DNA of 64,000 nucleotides from Deltaproteobacteria bacterium (GTDB lineage Bacteria; Myxococcota; UBA727; VGSZ01): assembly GCA_016177705.1 (NCBI GenBank), contig JACOUT010000020.1, forward strand, positions 178,674 to 242,673, in the 5' to 3' direction. How positions within the stretch are numbered: the first letter of the stretch is position 1; each line of letters opens with the position of its first letter. Positions 51,615 through 59,832 of this stretch are shown here, one piece after another. The position numbers were made by a program, and so were the translations under genes. The notes beneath the pieces were generated by a model, which was not told where the DNA came from, did not search any database, and saw only the letters and a list, made by a program, of their open reading frames with translations.

Positions 51615-53831
51615 ATGGAGCTGCTGTCCCAACCGCCGACGCCCGTCGACGCGCACTCGGTGTGGGCGTTGCTGGTGCGCCTGGCGACCGAAGGCGACCG
51701 CAGCGGCGTCGCGCGCTGGGAGCTCGCCATCGATGGTGTCGCCCGGCGCCTGCACGAGTTGGACGACCCCGCGGCGCTCGAGGAGCTGTGCGGGAGCTGG
51801 CAGCCGCGGCTGGAGGAGCTGGTTGAGGCGGCCACCACCGCCACCATCGACGCCGACGACGTGCGCGACCTCAACGCCATCGTCGCGGCCATCGAATGCC
51901 AACTCGAGCACCTGACTGGGCCGAACGGCCTCGATCGCGCGGAGCTGAGCCTCGCCTACCGCACCACCGACGCGGCGCGCGTGACCCGCACGCTCGGCGC
52001 GTGTTTCCGCGGGCTGGCCGGTCGCCGCGGCATCCACTTCACGGTCGATCTGCCCGACGAGGCGGTGGTCGAGGTTGACGCCGCCAAGCTCGAGACCATC
52101 GTGCTCGCGCTCTTCTACAACGCGTTCAAGCACACACCGATGCGCGGCTCGATCCGCTGCACGCTTCGTCAGGGCGGCCCCGACGAGCTCTTGGTGCTCT
52201 CGATCTCCGACAGCAGCGCGCGCATCGGCGCCGCCGAGAGCGAAGCGCTGTTCGCCGCCGGTGTGCACGACCGCTCCGCGGCCTTCGATCTGGCGGGCCG
52301 CGCCGTCGGCCTCGGCACCGCGCGCGACTACGCGCGCATGCATGGCGGCTGGCTCGTGCTTCGTGAGAGCGAGAAACGACGCGGCTGCGTCTTCGAAGCT
52401 GCGCTGCCGTCGCGCGCGCCGCGCGGTATGCCGGTCGCCGCCCTCGACCCAACCCAGCCCAAGGCGAGCGTGGGCGATGCGGTGGCCGAGCAGGTGCGTC
52501 ACGAGCTGGACGCCGAGGCGCACCTGGGCGAAGAAGTGACGCGCGACGACCGACCGCTTGCGCTCATCGTCGAAGACAACCCGCACACTCAGCGCATCCT
52601 GGCGCTGACGCTCCAGCCGGCCTACGCGGTCGCGTCCGCCTTCGACGGCAAAGACGGCGTCGCCAAGGCGATAGCACTCAAGCCCGACATCATCATCACC
52701 GACGTCCGCATGCCGCAGATGGACGGTGAAGCTATGGTGCATGCCATCCGCGCACACGAGGATCTCGCCGAGGTGCCGATCCTGGTGCTCACCGCCACCG
52801 ACGACCGAGCCGTCATCGTGCGTCTGCTCGAGGCAGGCGTCGAGGACGTGCTGCGCAAGCCCTTCGAGATCCCGGAGGTGCGCGCACGCGTGCGCGCGCT
52901 GGTCGCCGCCAAGGTGGCGCGCGACACGCTCAACGCCACCATCGGGCACCAGGAGACCAACCTGATGGCGCTCGCGGAGGAGGTGGCCTCACGCCAGCGG
53001 GGGCTCGAGACCGCGCTGCATCAGCTCGAGGAGGAGCGCGACCGCGCGCGGCGCGCCGACCGCGTCAAGGGCAACTTCCTGCGCATGATGTCGCACGAGC
53101 TGAAGACACCGCTGGCCGCGCTGCAATTGCAGCTCCACCTCCTCGAGCGCGGCGTCGGCGCCGTCGCCGTCGACGGTACCGCCGAAGGCATGGCGCGCAT
53201 GCGCCGCTCCATCCGGCGCTTGACGCTGCTGATCGAGACCATGACCGAGTGGGCCAGGGTCGCCGACGGGCGCTTCGAGCAGAACGCGGCTCCGCTGATG
53301 CTCGGCGACGTGGTTCGCACGGTGCTCGACGAGACGCGGGCCGCCGCCGGCACCAAAGGCGTGAGCATCTCGCTCGACGCCGCGACGCTGCCACCCCTGC
53401 GCATCGACGCCCGCCTGGTCTCACTGCTGGTCGAGAACCTGCTCAGCTTCGCGCTGCAGTTGAGCGAGCACGGCGCGGTCGAGGTGGCCACCTCGGCGCT
53501 CGGCGAGGCACAGCAGGTCAGGTTGCGCTGTGCTGCGGCCGCCGGCGTCGACGACTCCTTCAGCGACGAGGTGTTCAGCGCGCTCAGCGACGACGGTGAC
53601 ATCGGCGCACGGTCGGGGACCGGCTCCGGCCTCGGCTTGCGTGTCGCGCGGGATATCGCCCGAGCGCTGGGGGGCGACCTGGTGCTGCTGCCGTCGAGCG
53701 ATCGCGTCGCCCATGTGTTCGTGATGACGTTGCGCTCGGCGCCCGGCGCCGCGCGTGCTGCGCCGGAACCCGTTACCGCCGGAGGCCGTCATGCCGATGT
53801 TGCCAAATCCCCTCGACGTGCAGCGCACTGA
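51615..53831 (+). CDS. Hybrid histidine kinase: ATPase-like - receiver - HisKA - ATPase-like
   Basis: About 738 residues from ATG 51615; a TTG at 51576 overlapping the previous stop is an alternative. No membrane helix is seen, so it is cytoplasmic. Order: helical N-terminus; a HATPase-like domain (~120-275) that keeps one N-box Asn (ALFYNAFKHTP) but lacks the DxGxG motif; a receiver (~313-432, LIVEDNPHT and IIITDVRMPQMDG); a short coiled coil; HisKA with MMSHELKTPLAAL (His ~495); and a second HATPase (~600-720). The second HATPase keeps GTGSGLGLRV, but has ENLLSFAL for the N-box and no DxGxG. Both ATPase modules are therefore degenerate in different places. Confidence 0.85.
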   Translation: MELLSQPPTPVDAHSVWALLVRLATEGDRSGVARWELAIDGVARRLHELDDPAALEELCGSWQPRLEELVEAATTATIDADDVRDLNAIVAAIECQLEHLTGPNGLDRAELSLAYRTTDAARVTRTLGACFRGLAGRRGIHFTVDLPDEAVVEVDAAKLETIVLALFYNAFKHTPMRGSIRCTLRQGGPDELLVLSISDSSARIGAAESEALFAAGVHDRSAAFDLAGRAVGLGTARDYARMHGGWLVLRESEKRRGCVFEAALPSRAPRGMPVAALDPTQPKASVGDAVAEQVRHELDAEAHLGEEVTRDDRPLALIVEDNPHTQRILALTLQPAYAVASAFDGKDGVAKAIALKPDIIITDVRMPQMDGEAMVHAIRAHEDLAEVPILVLTATDDRAVIVRLLEAGVEDVLRKPFEIPEVRARVRALVAAKVARDTLNATIGHQETNLMALAEEVASRQRGLETALHQLEEERDRARRADRVKGNFLRMMSHELKTPLAALQLQLHLLERGVGAVAVDGTAEGMARMRRSIRRLTLLIETMTEWARVADGRFEQNAAPLMLGDVVRTVLDETRAAAGTKGVSISLDAATLPPLRIDARLVSLLVENLLSFALQLSEHGAVEVATSALGEAQQVRLRCAAAAGVDDSFSDEVFSALSDDGDIGARSGTGSGLGLRVARDIARALGGDLVLLPSSDRVAHVFVMTLRSAPGAARAAPEPVTAGGRHADVAKSPRRAAH

Positions 53832-54429
53832 CACGCCGCTGCCGGTCGACCTCCCGCCACCGCGCACCACCACCTATGCGCCGCGCCTGTTCATCGCCGA
53901 CGATGACGACGACGTGCGCGAGACGCTCGCGCACCTGTTTGCCTGCGACGGCTTCGACGTAACCGCCGTTGCCAACGGCGAAGCGCTGGTGACGCTGCTC
54001 GACGAAGCTCGTCGGCGCGGCGCCGAGCCCGACGTGCTGCTGCTCGACCACCGCATGCCCTGCTACACCGGGCTCGAGGTGCTGGCCGGTCTGCGCACCT
54101 GGGGCTTCACCAGACCCGCGCTGTTGATCACGGCGTTCGGCGAGCTGACCGCGGAGGCGCGGGCTCTCGGCGCCGACGTCATCGAGAAGCCGTTCGAGCC
54201 CGACACGCTGCGCCGCCGGGTCTTCGACCTGGTCGGCTGGGCCAACCGGACCGTCGGGGCCGACGACGACGCCGATCTCGCGGTTGCGTTGGTCGTGTGC
54301 GCCTCCTGTGGCGCGCAGGAGCGCCTGGTCGACGACGATGCACGCAACAACCCACCGACCTGGTTCTGCGTCGAATGCCGCGCGCGGGCGCGGCCGGCGC
54401 GCGGAGACGTCATCGGCGACGGCGACTGA
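53791..54429 (+). CDS. Receiver-domain protein with C-terminal zinc ribbon
   Basis: A 212-residue protein. ATG 53791 is preceded by GGAGG and overlaps the kinase gene by 41 bases. After a Pro-rich N-terminal ~35 residues comes a receiver (IADDDDDV; LLLDHRMPCYTG; LITAFGE; VIEKPFEPDTL). A C-terminal four-cysteine ribbon follows, VVCASCGAQERL and TWFCVECRARA, at ~178-200. Zinc ribbons usually bind nucleic acid or protein, so the receiver may control a non-classical output. It is the third gene of the receiver/hybrid-kinase/receiver operon. Confidence 0.85.
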   Translation: MPMLPNPLDVQRTDTPLPVDLPPPRTTTYAPRLFIADDDDDVRETLAHLFACDGFDVTAVANGEALVTLLDEARRRGAEPDVLLLDHRMPCYTGLEVLAGLRTWGFTRPALLITAFGELTAEARALGADVIEKPFEPDTLRRRVFDLVGWANRTVGADDDADLAVALVVCASCGAQERLVDDDARNNPPTWFCVECRARARPARGDVIGDGD

Positions 54430-54442
54430 GCGCCACGGCGCG

Positions 54443-54793
54443 TCAGCGCTTGTGCTTGGGTCGCAGGTGCACCTCGAGGTGCTGGTCGGTGGGCTCGACC
54501 AGCGACGCCGCCTCGTCCGGGTCGAACGGCAGCTTGGCCTCGGTGCCCTTGCGCAGCACCTCGAGCATGGCCTCGCGTTGCTCGGTGACGCCGGAATGGC
54601 GCGCCTCGAGTCCACGGATCTCGGCCGCGCTCAGCGGCTCGACGGCGAGCGGGTCTTGCGCAGCGGCGGGCAGCGCCTCGTCATCGTCCTCGTCGTCGAG
54701 CACGACCGCGCCGGTGCGGGCGGTCGGTGCGACGTCCTTGCTTCGTCGTACTACGGGCTTGGTCGCGCGCCGGATTCGTTTCGTTGGTGCCAT
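54443..54793 (-). CDS. Small basic/acidic protein of unknown function, sigma-54 promoter
   Basis: A 116-residue protein. ATG 54793 is chosen because GAGG lies five bases upstream; the earlier in-frame GTG at 54832 overlaps the promoter. The N-terminus is strongly basic (PTKRIRRATKPVVRRSK), the middle acidic (VLDDEDDDEALP), and the remainder is a predicted helical segment (AAEIRGLEARHSGVTEQREA). The C-terminus is basic (LRPKHKR). No family is recognised; the charge pattern would allow DNA or ribosome binding. It converges on the receiver-zinc-ribbon gene. Confidence 0.6.
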   Translation of the reverse strand: MAPTKRIRRATKPVVRRSKDVAPTARTGAVVLDDEDDDEALPAAAQDPLAVEPLSAAEIRGLEARHSGVTEQREAMLEVLRKGTEAKLPFDPDEAASLVEPTDQHLEVHLRPKHKR

Positions 54794-54816
54794 GACAACC
54801 TCGCTTCCCACCCTAC

Positions 54817-54831
54817 GCAACACACGTGCCA
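54817..54831 (-). promoter_or_regulatory. Sigma-54 promoter of the small unknown gene
   Basis: Minus strand TGGCACG-TGTG-TTGC: a full -24/-12 consensus match with the GG and GC elements ten bases apart. The predicted start near 54805 lies 12 bases before the ATG at 54793, with the GAGG ribosome site in between. Confidence 0.72.
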
Positions 54832-54854
54832 TTCAGCTCGCGCGCGCCGGTAGA

Positions 54855-54982
54855 TGGCACGGCGCCCGCGCGGGGGCGCCCACTGGTGTCAGTGCATGCC
54901 CGCACAGCAAGGGGGCGCGAGCGCACGCATGACCCGTCGTGCGCTGCGCCCGTACGTCGTGACGACGTGGCACGCTTCTTCC
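54855..54982 (+). promoter_or_regulatory. Partial sigma-54-like elements upstream of the lone receiver gene
   Basis: Two further TGGCACG boxes face the receiver gene at 55076. At 54855-54869 the box is followed ten bases later by GC (CCGC instead of TTGC). At 54968-54982 it is followed by TTCC. Each is an incomplete match. The four TGGCACG boxes on both strands of this 282-bp divergent gap suggest it is a regulatory region. Confidence 0.35.
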
Positions 54983-55075
54983 TTGAAGTGTCGTCGTCGT
55001 GCCATGCACCGTGGACTGTCGTCCGAAACTTTGGGTCGCTGCAGCCAGCTCTGCACGCCCGGAACGGAGCTGACC

Positions 55076-55486
55076 ATGATGGCGGCACACAAACGCCTAC
55101 GAATCCTGCTCGCCGAAGACGACGACGACATGCGCGCGAGCCTCGCCGACTTCTTGTGCGCAGCCGGCTTCGAGGTCGCGCCGGTGTCGAACGGCACCGA
55201 GATGCTCGAGGCGCTCTCGCTGGCGTCGGAAGTCGGTCCGGACGCGCCGGACGTCATCATCACCGACGTGATCATGCCCGGCTTCTCCGGCATCAACGTC
55301 ATCGAGGAGCTTCGTGCCGAAGGGTGGCGTCAGCCAATCCTCGTCATCTCCGGCTTCGATCCGACCACGGTGTCGCTGCGCGTCGAGCGCCTGCGCGACG
55401 TGCGCTTCCTCCCCAAACCGCTCGATCCGCCGCAGGTGCTGGCAGTGGTCGCCGAGCTCTGCGGACCGTCGATCGCGGGCGCCTGA
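55076..55486 (+). CDS. Stand-alone receiver (CheY-like) response regulator
   Basis: A 136-residue receiver starting at the first ATG of ATGATG (55076), with CGGAGC upstream. It has LLAEDDDDMR, phosphoacceptor Asp64 in VIITDVIMPGFSG, LVISGFD (Ser in the switch position) and the lysine in FLPKPLDPPQ. It resembles the receiver at 51175 (both have LAEDDDD, then DVxMPG and xELRAxGW) and probably arose by duplication. No output domain. Confidence 0.9.
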   Translation: MMAAHKRLRILLAEDDDDMRASLADFLCAAGFEVAPVSNGTEMLEALSLASEVGPDAPDVIITDVIMPGFSGINVIEELRAEGWRQPILVISGFDPTTVSLRVERLRDVRFLPKPLDPPQVLAVVAELCGPSIAGA

Positions 55487-55497
55487 TCCTGGTCCTG

Positions 55498-56481
55498 TCA
55501 GCCACTCGGCGTCGGACCGCAGACGTTGGTGCCGTTGTCGTCGGTCCAGCAGACCAGGCCGTCCGTACAGGTGTCGTTCTCGCCACACGGGTCGGCGCAC
55601 AGCGTGCCGAGCTCTTCGGTCTCCGTGGCAAAGTGAGCGCAGTGGCCACTCGCGCACTCGCGGGCCGAGGTGCACGGCTCGCCGGACGCGCGCGTGTCGA
55701 GCTGCGGCAAACACACGCGGTAGCCGTCGCTGTCGTCGACGCAGGCGAAGCCCTCGGCACAAGTCTCGTCGACGCACGCGCTGGCGCATTTGAGCGCACC
55801 GTCGATGTCCTCGAGGCAGAAGCCACCGGCACACGCGCTCGACGCCTGGCACGCCAGGCCGTCGGCGAGCGGCTCGAGGCACGCGCGCGCGCCGCCCAGC
55901 AGGCGCACACAGGCGTCGCCCTGACGCGGGCAATCGGTCGCTTGCGTGCAGTTGTCGGCGCACACCGGCGGCGCCGGCTCGCCCTCGACGGGGTCGGGTG
56001 GATCGACGCAGGTGCCCGACGCGCATTCGCGAGGATCGACGCACGACGCGCCGGCCGCGAGGTCGCCGGTGGGCGGCACGCACACGCGGCGGATGCCGTC
56101 GAGGATGCAGCGCTTCGCCGCGTCGTCGCAGGTGCGATCGTCGGTGCACTGCTCGACGCAGATGGGGTTGGCGGTGCCCTCGCACGCGCCGCTCCGGCAC
56201 TCGCGGTCATCGGCGCAGGCGTCACCAGCCTCGGCGGTGCCGGTGACGACCAGGCATGCGCCCTCGAAGGAGCCATCGCCGCGCTCGATGCACGCCATGC
56301 CCGCGGTGCAGGCCAGGTCCGCGGCGCACGGCTGCGCGCACACCGCGGTCCCCTCGTCGTCATCCGCGACGCACACCTGATCCACGTCGCAGTCGCCGTT
56401 GACCGCGCAGTTCCGACCCGTCGGGCAGCCGCCCGCGGCGAGCGCGACGACCACCACGGCGAGAGAGAGCATCCGTTCCAT
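55498..56481 (-). CDS. Cys-rich repeat lipoprotein
   Basis: About 327 residues from ATG 56481; in-frame ATGs at 56496 and 56472 are alternatives. The signal peptide SLAVVVVALAAGGC has a lipobox (AGGC). The mature protein is a chain of about six cysteine-rich units of ~50 residues. Each has a motif like CADDRECRSGACEG, CVDPRECASGTCVD or CTSARECASGHCAH, followed by a Cys-x(2-7)-Cys section. Disulfide-bonded EB/EGF-like modules are likely, which fits the VKOR-thioredoxin fusion in this window. It is probably displayed on the outer membrane; function unknown. Confidence 0.75.
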   Translation of the reverse strand: MERMLSLAVVVVALAAGGCPTGRNCAVNGDCDVDQVCVADDDEGTAVCAQPCAADLACTAGMACIERGDGSFEGACLVVTGTAEAGDACADDRECRSGACEGTANPICVEQCTDDRTCDDAAKRCILDGIRRVCVPPTGDLAAGASCVDPRECASGTCVDPPDPVEGEPAPPVCADNCTQATDCPRQGDACVRLLGGARACLEPLADGLACQASSACAGGFCLEDIDGALKCASACVDETCAEGFACVDDSDGYRVCLPQLDTRASGEPCTSARECASGHCAHFATETEELGTLCADPCGENDTCTDGLVCWTDDNGTNVCGPTPSG

Positions 56482-56576
56482 GCAAGGCCAGTTCATGCGC
56501 GTCAGCATAGCCGGGGATCCGTTCGACCGCAGATTCGCGGACCTGCTTTGTGTCGCGAGCGCGCAGGAATGTTCAG

Positions 56577-57551
56577 TCAGCAGCAGGGGCGCGCGTTCGC
56601 GCGCGGCCGCCACTCGATGGTGGCGTGCGCGATGCGGAACTGCGATTGCAGCGCGCGCTTCAGCTCGTCGGCAAGGTTGGCGAGCTGTGCCAGATCGTGC
56701 TCACCGGTGACGAGCACCAGGCTCGCCACCGCCTCGCCCGAGTCCAGCTCCCAAGCGTGCAGCCCGACCACCTCCTCGACTCCTGGGGTGGAGCGCACGA
56801 CGCGCTCGAGCGACGACACATCGAGCGACGCGGGGGCGCGCTCGAGCAGGATGCTGCCGACGTCGAACAAGAGGCGCGCGGCGCCGACCGCGATGATGCC
56901 GGCGACCACCAGCGAGGCGATGGGGTCGACCAGCGCGGAGCCGCCGAGCCACAGCACCATGCCGGCGATGAGCGCAGCCACCGAGCCGAGCGCGTCGCCC
57001 AGCATGTGCAACATGGCGCCGCGCACGTTGACGCTGTCGTCACCAGAGCGATGCACCAGCCAGGCGCCGACCACGTTCGCGATCAGGCCGAGCGCGGCCA
57101 CCACCAGCACGGGCAGGCCCGCCACGGCGCGCGGCGCCTGGATTCGCTCCACCGCCTCGACGACGATGAGCACAGCGGCCGCGAGCACCACCAGCGCGTT
57201 GACCATACCGCCGAGCACCGGCAGGCGGCGCAGGCCAAAGGTCGATCGTCCGCCGCGCGGGCGATCGCGCAGCACGGCGGCGACGAGCGCGACCAAGAGG
57301 CCAAGCGTGTCGGTCAGCATGTGTGTGGCGTCGGACAAGAGCGCCAGCGATCCGGTCCACAGGCCGGCCGCGCCCTCGGCGAGGCAGAAGGCGCCCGTCA
57401 GCGCGAAGGCGATGGCGAGAGCGCGACGCCCACGCTGGCGCAGGTCGTGCCGATGCGCATGGCCAAGACCACCATGCTCGTGTGCCTCGGCCTCGCCGGG
57501 CGCGTGCTCATGCCCATGCTCGTGCTCGTGGTCGTGACCGTCCTGGGCCAT
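56577..57551 (-). CDS. Cation diffusion facilitator (CDF) zinc/cobalt/cadmium transporter
   Basis: A 324-residue protein from ATG 57551 (GGAG four bases upstream). The His-rich N-terminus (HDHEHEHGHEH) is a metal-binding tail. Six membrane helices follow, with the transport-site motifs SLALLSDATHMLTD in helix 2 and GAMLHMLGDALGS in helix 5 (HxxxD in each). A cytoplasmic ferredoxin-like dimer domain completes the fold (LERVVRSTPGVEEVVGLHAW). It exports divalent metals by proton antiport, like CzcD/ZitB. The C-terminal CC is unusual but probably not functional. Confidence 0.95.
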   Translation of the reverse strand: MAQDGHDHEHEHGHEHAPGEAEAHEHGGLGHAHRHDLRQRGRRALAIAFALTGAFCLAEGAAGLWTGSLALLSDATHMLTDTLGLLVALVAAVLRDRPRGGRSTFGLRRLPVLGGMVNALVVLAAAVLIVVEAVERIQAPRAVAGLPVLVVAALGLIANVVGAWLVHRSGDDSVNVRGAMLHMLGDALGSVAALIAGMVLWLGGSALVDPIASLVVAGIIAVGAARLLFDVGSILLERAPASLDVSSLERVVRSTPGVEEVVGLHAWELDSGEAVASLVLVTGEHDLAQLANLADELKRALQSQFRIAHATIEWRPRANARPCC

Positions 57552-57786
57552 CGCGCTCCACCCTACTCCGGCAGTTTCACGGTTCCGCACCGCGAGCGCA
57601 GCCCGTGCACCGCCCGCTCGATGTGGGACAATGTGGTCCCGGCGACGACACCGACCTATGGCGGATCTTGATCGAGCCGCGGATCCGGTGAGGTATCCTC
57701 AATCGTGTGACCGATAACCACAATGTGCTCCCACAGCCTTTCGCCCGACCGGCGCCGGCTGCAGGGCACGTGCGGAAAGGCATTCC

Positions 57787-59832
57787 ATGTCCTTGCGTTT
57801 CCTCCCTGTCGCGGCGGCTTGCGCACTGTCCGGCGCACTGTGCGCCACCCTGACACTCGGCATGGGCTGCTTCGACACCGAGTACATCTCGGTCGAGCGC
57901 GACCCGGTGCTGCGCCCGGTCGGCGACGCCTGCACCGTGGACGTCGAGTGCGCCACCGGCCGTTGCGTGGCCGGCGTGTGCGATGACGGTGGCTGCAACA
58001 ACGACGACGACTGCCGGAACGACGAGCTGTGCGTCTTTGGCGCCTGCGAGCCGGCCGACGAGTTCGCCTGTCAGCCCGACCAGGCGCCGCAGCTCTCGCG
58101 TTCGCCCGCGGGCACCGTCGAGTTCGGCCAGGTCAACATCGGCGCCGTCGCCGACCAGATCATCACCATCGAAAACACCGGCGACTGCCTGCTGACGCTG
58201 TCCGACGCCGGCTTGCTCGGCACCGGCTCGCCCGACTTCCACTGCGACCTGTGCGATCCGACCAACTTCCCGATGCGCATCCCACCCTTCCGCAGCATCG
58301 ACCTGACGGTGACCTTCTCGCCGACCGCCGCGGGCGACGCCACCAGCCAGCTCATGGTGACCTCGGACGATCTGACCGCCGAGGACGAGGGGCGCGTCAC
58401 CATCGATCTGCACGCGGCCTACGACGGCGCCGCCACCATCGTGGTCGAGCCGCTCGAGGTCAACTTCGACTACGTGGCGGTGGGCAGCAACCGCACCATC
58501 GACGTGCAGATCACCAACCGCGGCACCGGCAACGCCGCGCTCACCATCACCGACCTGTTCGTCGAGTCCTCGACGCAGTTCACCATCCCGCCGGAGTCGC
58601 GCGTCAACCAGACCAACCCGAAGGTGCTCGGGCACTACAACCCCGACCTGGCCGACACCATCCTGATCGTGCCCGTGACCTTCGCGCCGCAGGGCACGCC
58701 CGCCAACCACACGGCGAGCCTGTTGATCATCACGCTCGACGGCACCACGCTGCACGTGCCGCTCTCCGGCAGCTCGCTCGGCCCGCCGCAGATCACGGTC
58801 TCGGCCACCGAGCTCGAGTACAAGTGTCAGGGTAGCCCGCTCGACCCCTGCCCGGCGCCCGAGGCGTACCCGGTCGGCATGGTCGCCTACCGGCAGTTCA
58901 CCATCACAAACTCGGGGCAGAGCAACCTGACGATCAACATGACGCTCGGCGGTGAGGCCGGCGACTTCGCGGTCTCGCCATCGTTCGTGCCGCCCATCGC
59001 GCCCGGCGGCATGATGCCGATAACGGTGTTCTTCAACCCGTCGGCGCCGAGCGACCCGGCGAACCGCTTCGATCCGGTCGAGGCCTTCGACGCGATGTTG
59101 AACATCACGTCGAACGACACCGACCCCGGCACCGACGTGCTCAAGACCGTGGTGCTGCGCGGCTTCTCCAAGGGCGGCCAGAACGATCAGGTGCTCAAGC
59201 TCGAGATGAACTTCGAGAACGCCGACAACTCGTGGGCCGGCAACGACTACCGCGACGTCGACCTCGAGCTGGTCAGCCCCACCGGCTTCTCCTGTGCCAA
59301 GCCCATTCGCACGTGGGGAGAGTCGCCGCCGGGCAGCGGCAACTACGTCGTCATCTCGGAAGAGGACCTGTGCGACGAGTGGAACGCCTATGGCCAGGAG
59401 GGCCAGACCAACTGGATCGCGCTCGGCCAATACGAAGAGCCGGAGCGCATCATCGTCTTCGGCCTCGGCCCCACCGGCGCCGAGGGCGGTGTGTTCCGCG
59501 CCAACGTCTATTACATCGAGGACTGCGCCAACATCCCGACCGGCCTGCTCGCCAACATCCTCGGCATCGGCGGCTCCATCCTGCTCGGCATCCTCGGCGG
59601 TGCGGTCGGCATCCCCATCACGGTGCCGCCCGATCAGATCTCGGACATGATCGCCAACAACTGCTTCGATCACGAGGGCTCGACGGCGACGCTGCACATC
59701 TCGCGCGACGGCGTCGAAGACGCGGCGCCGCAGGTGCGCCTCAACAACAAGGGCGAGGTCCGCGAGATCGCCACGCTCACCCGCAGCAACGGCCAGTTCT
59801 GCAACGAGAACCTTGGAGTGCTCTGCCAGTGA
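57787..59832 (+). CDS. Large lipoprotein with ASH/choice-of-anchor-D repeats
   Basis: A 681-residue protein with signal peptide and lipobox (LGMGC, Cys28). A Cys-rich module follows (CTVDVECATGRCVAGVCDD; CRNDELCVFGAC). Three Ig-like ASH/HYDIN-type units come next, each beginning like VEFGQVNIGAVADQIITIEN, VNFDYVAVGSNRTIDVQITN or a VAYRQFTITNSGQSNLTI segment. The C-terminal ~200 residues form a different beta-rich domain. It contains an unexpected hydrophobic Gly-rich stretch (LLANILGIGGSILLGILGG, ~586-605) outside any signal. It is likely a surface or periplasmic scaffold. The stop overlaps the next gene's ATG. Confidence 0.78.
   Translation: MSLRFLPVAAACALSGALCATLTLGMGCFDTEYISVERDPVLRPVGDACTVDVECATGRCVAGVCDDGGCNNDDDCRNDELCVFGACEPADEFACQPDQAPQLSRSPAGTVEFGQVNIGAVADQIITIENTGDCLLTLSDAGLLGTGSPDFHCDLCDPTNFPMRIPPFRSIDLTVTFSPTAAGDATSQLMVTSDDLTAEDEGRVTIDLHAAYDGAATIVVEPLEVNFDYVAVGSNRTIDVQITNRGTGNAALTITDLFVESSTQFTIPPESRVNQTNPKVLGHYNPDLADTILIVPVTFAPQGTPANHTASLLIITLDGTTLHVPLSGSSLGPPQITVSATELEYKCQGSPLDPCPAPEAYPVGMVAYRQFTITNSGQSNLTINMTLGGEAGDFAVSPSFVPPIAPGGMMPITVFFNPSAPSDPANRFDPVEAFDAMLNITSNDTDPGTDVLKTVVLRGFSKGGQNDQVLKLEMNFENADNSWAGNDYRDVDLELVSPTGFSCAKPIRTWGESPPGSGNYVVISEEDLCDEWNAYGQEGQTNWIALGQYEEPERIIVFGLGPTGAEGGVFRANVYYIEDCANIPTGLLANILGIGGSILLGILGGAVGIPITVPPDQISDMIANNCFDHEGSTATLHISRDGVEDAAPQVRLNNKGEVREIATLTRSNGQFCNENLGVLCQ

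Noticed and set aside
54826..57537. A 903-codon open frame on the plus strand
   Set aside because: It crosses the receiver gene, the Cys-rich lipoprotein and the CDF transporter; all three have clear family motifs in other frames.
57668..57699. TTGATC and TATCCT as a promoter of the first ASH lipoprotein
   Set aside because: The spacer is 20 bases, outside the usual range, and neither box is strong.
57577..59697. A 706-codon open frame on the minus strand
   Set aside because: Antisense to the ASH-repeat lipoprotein; composition is of shadow type.
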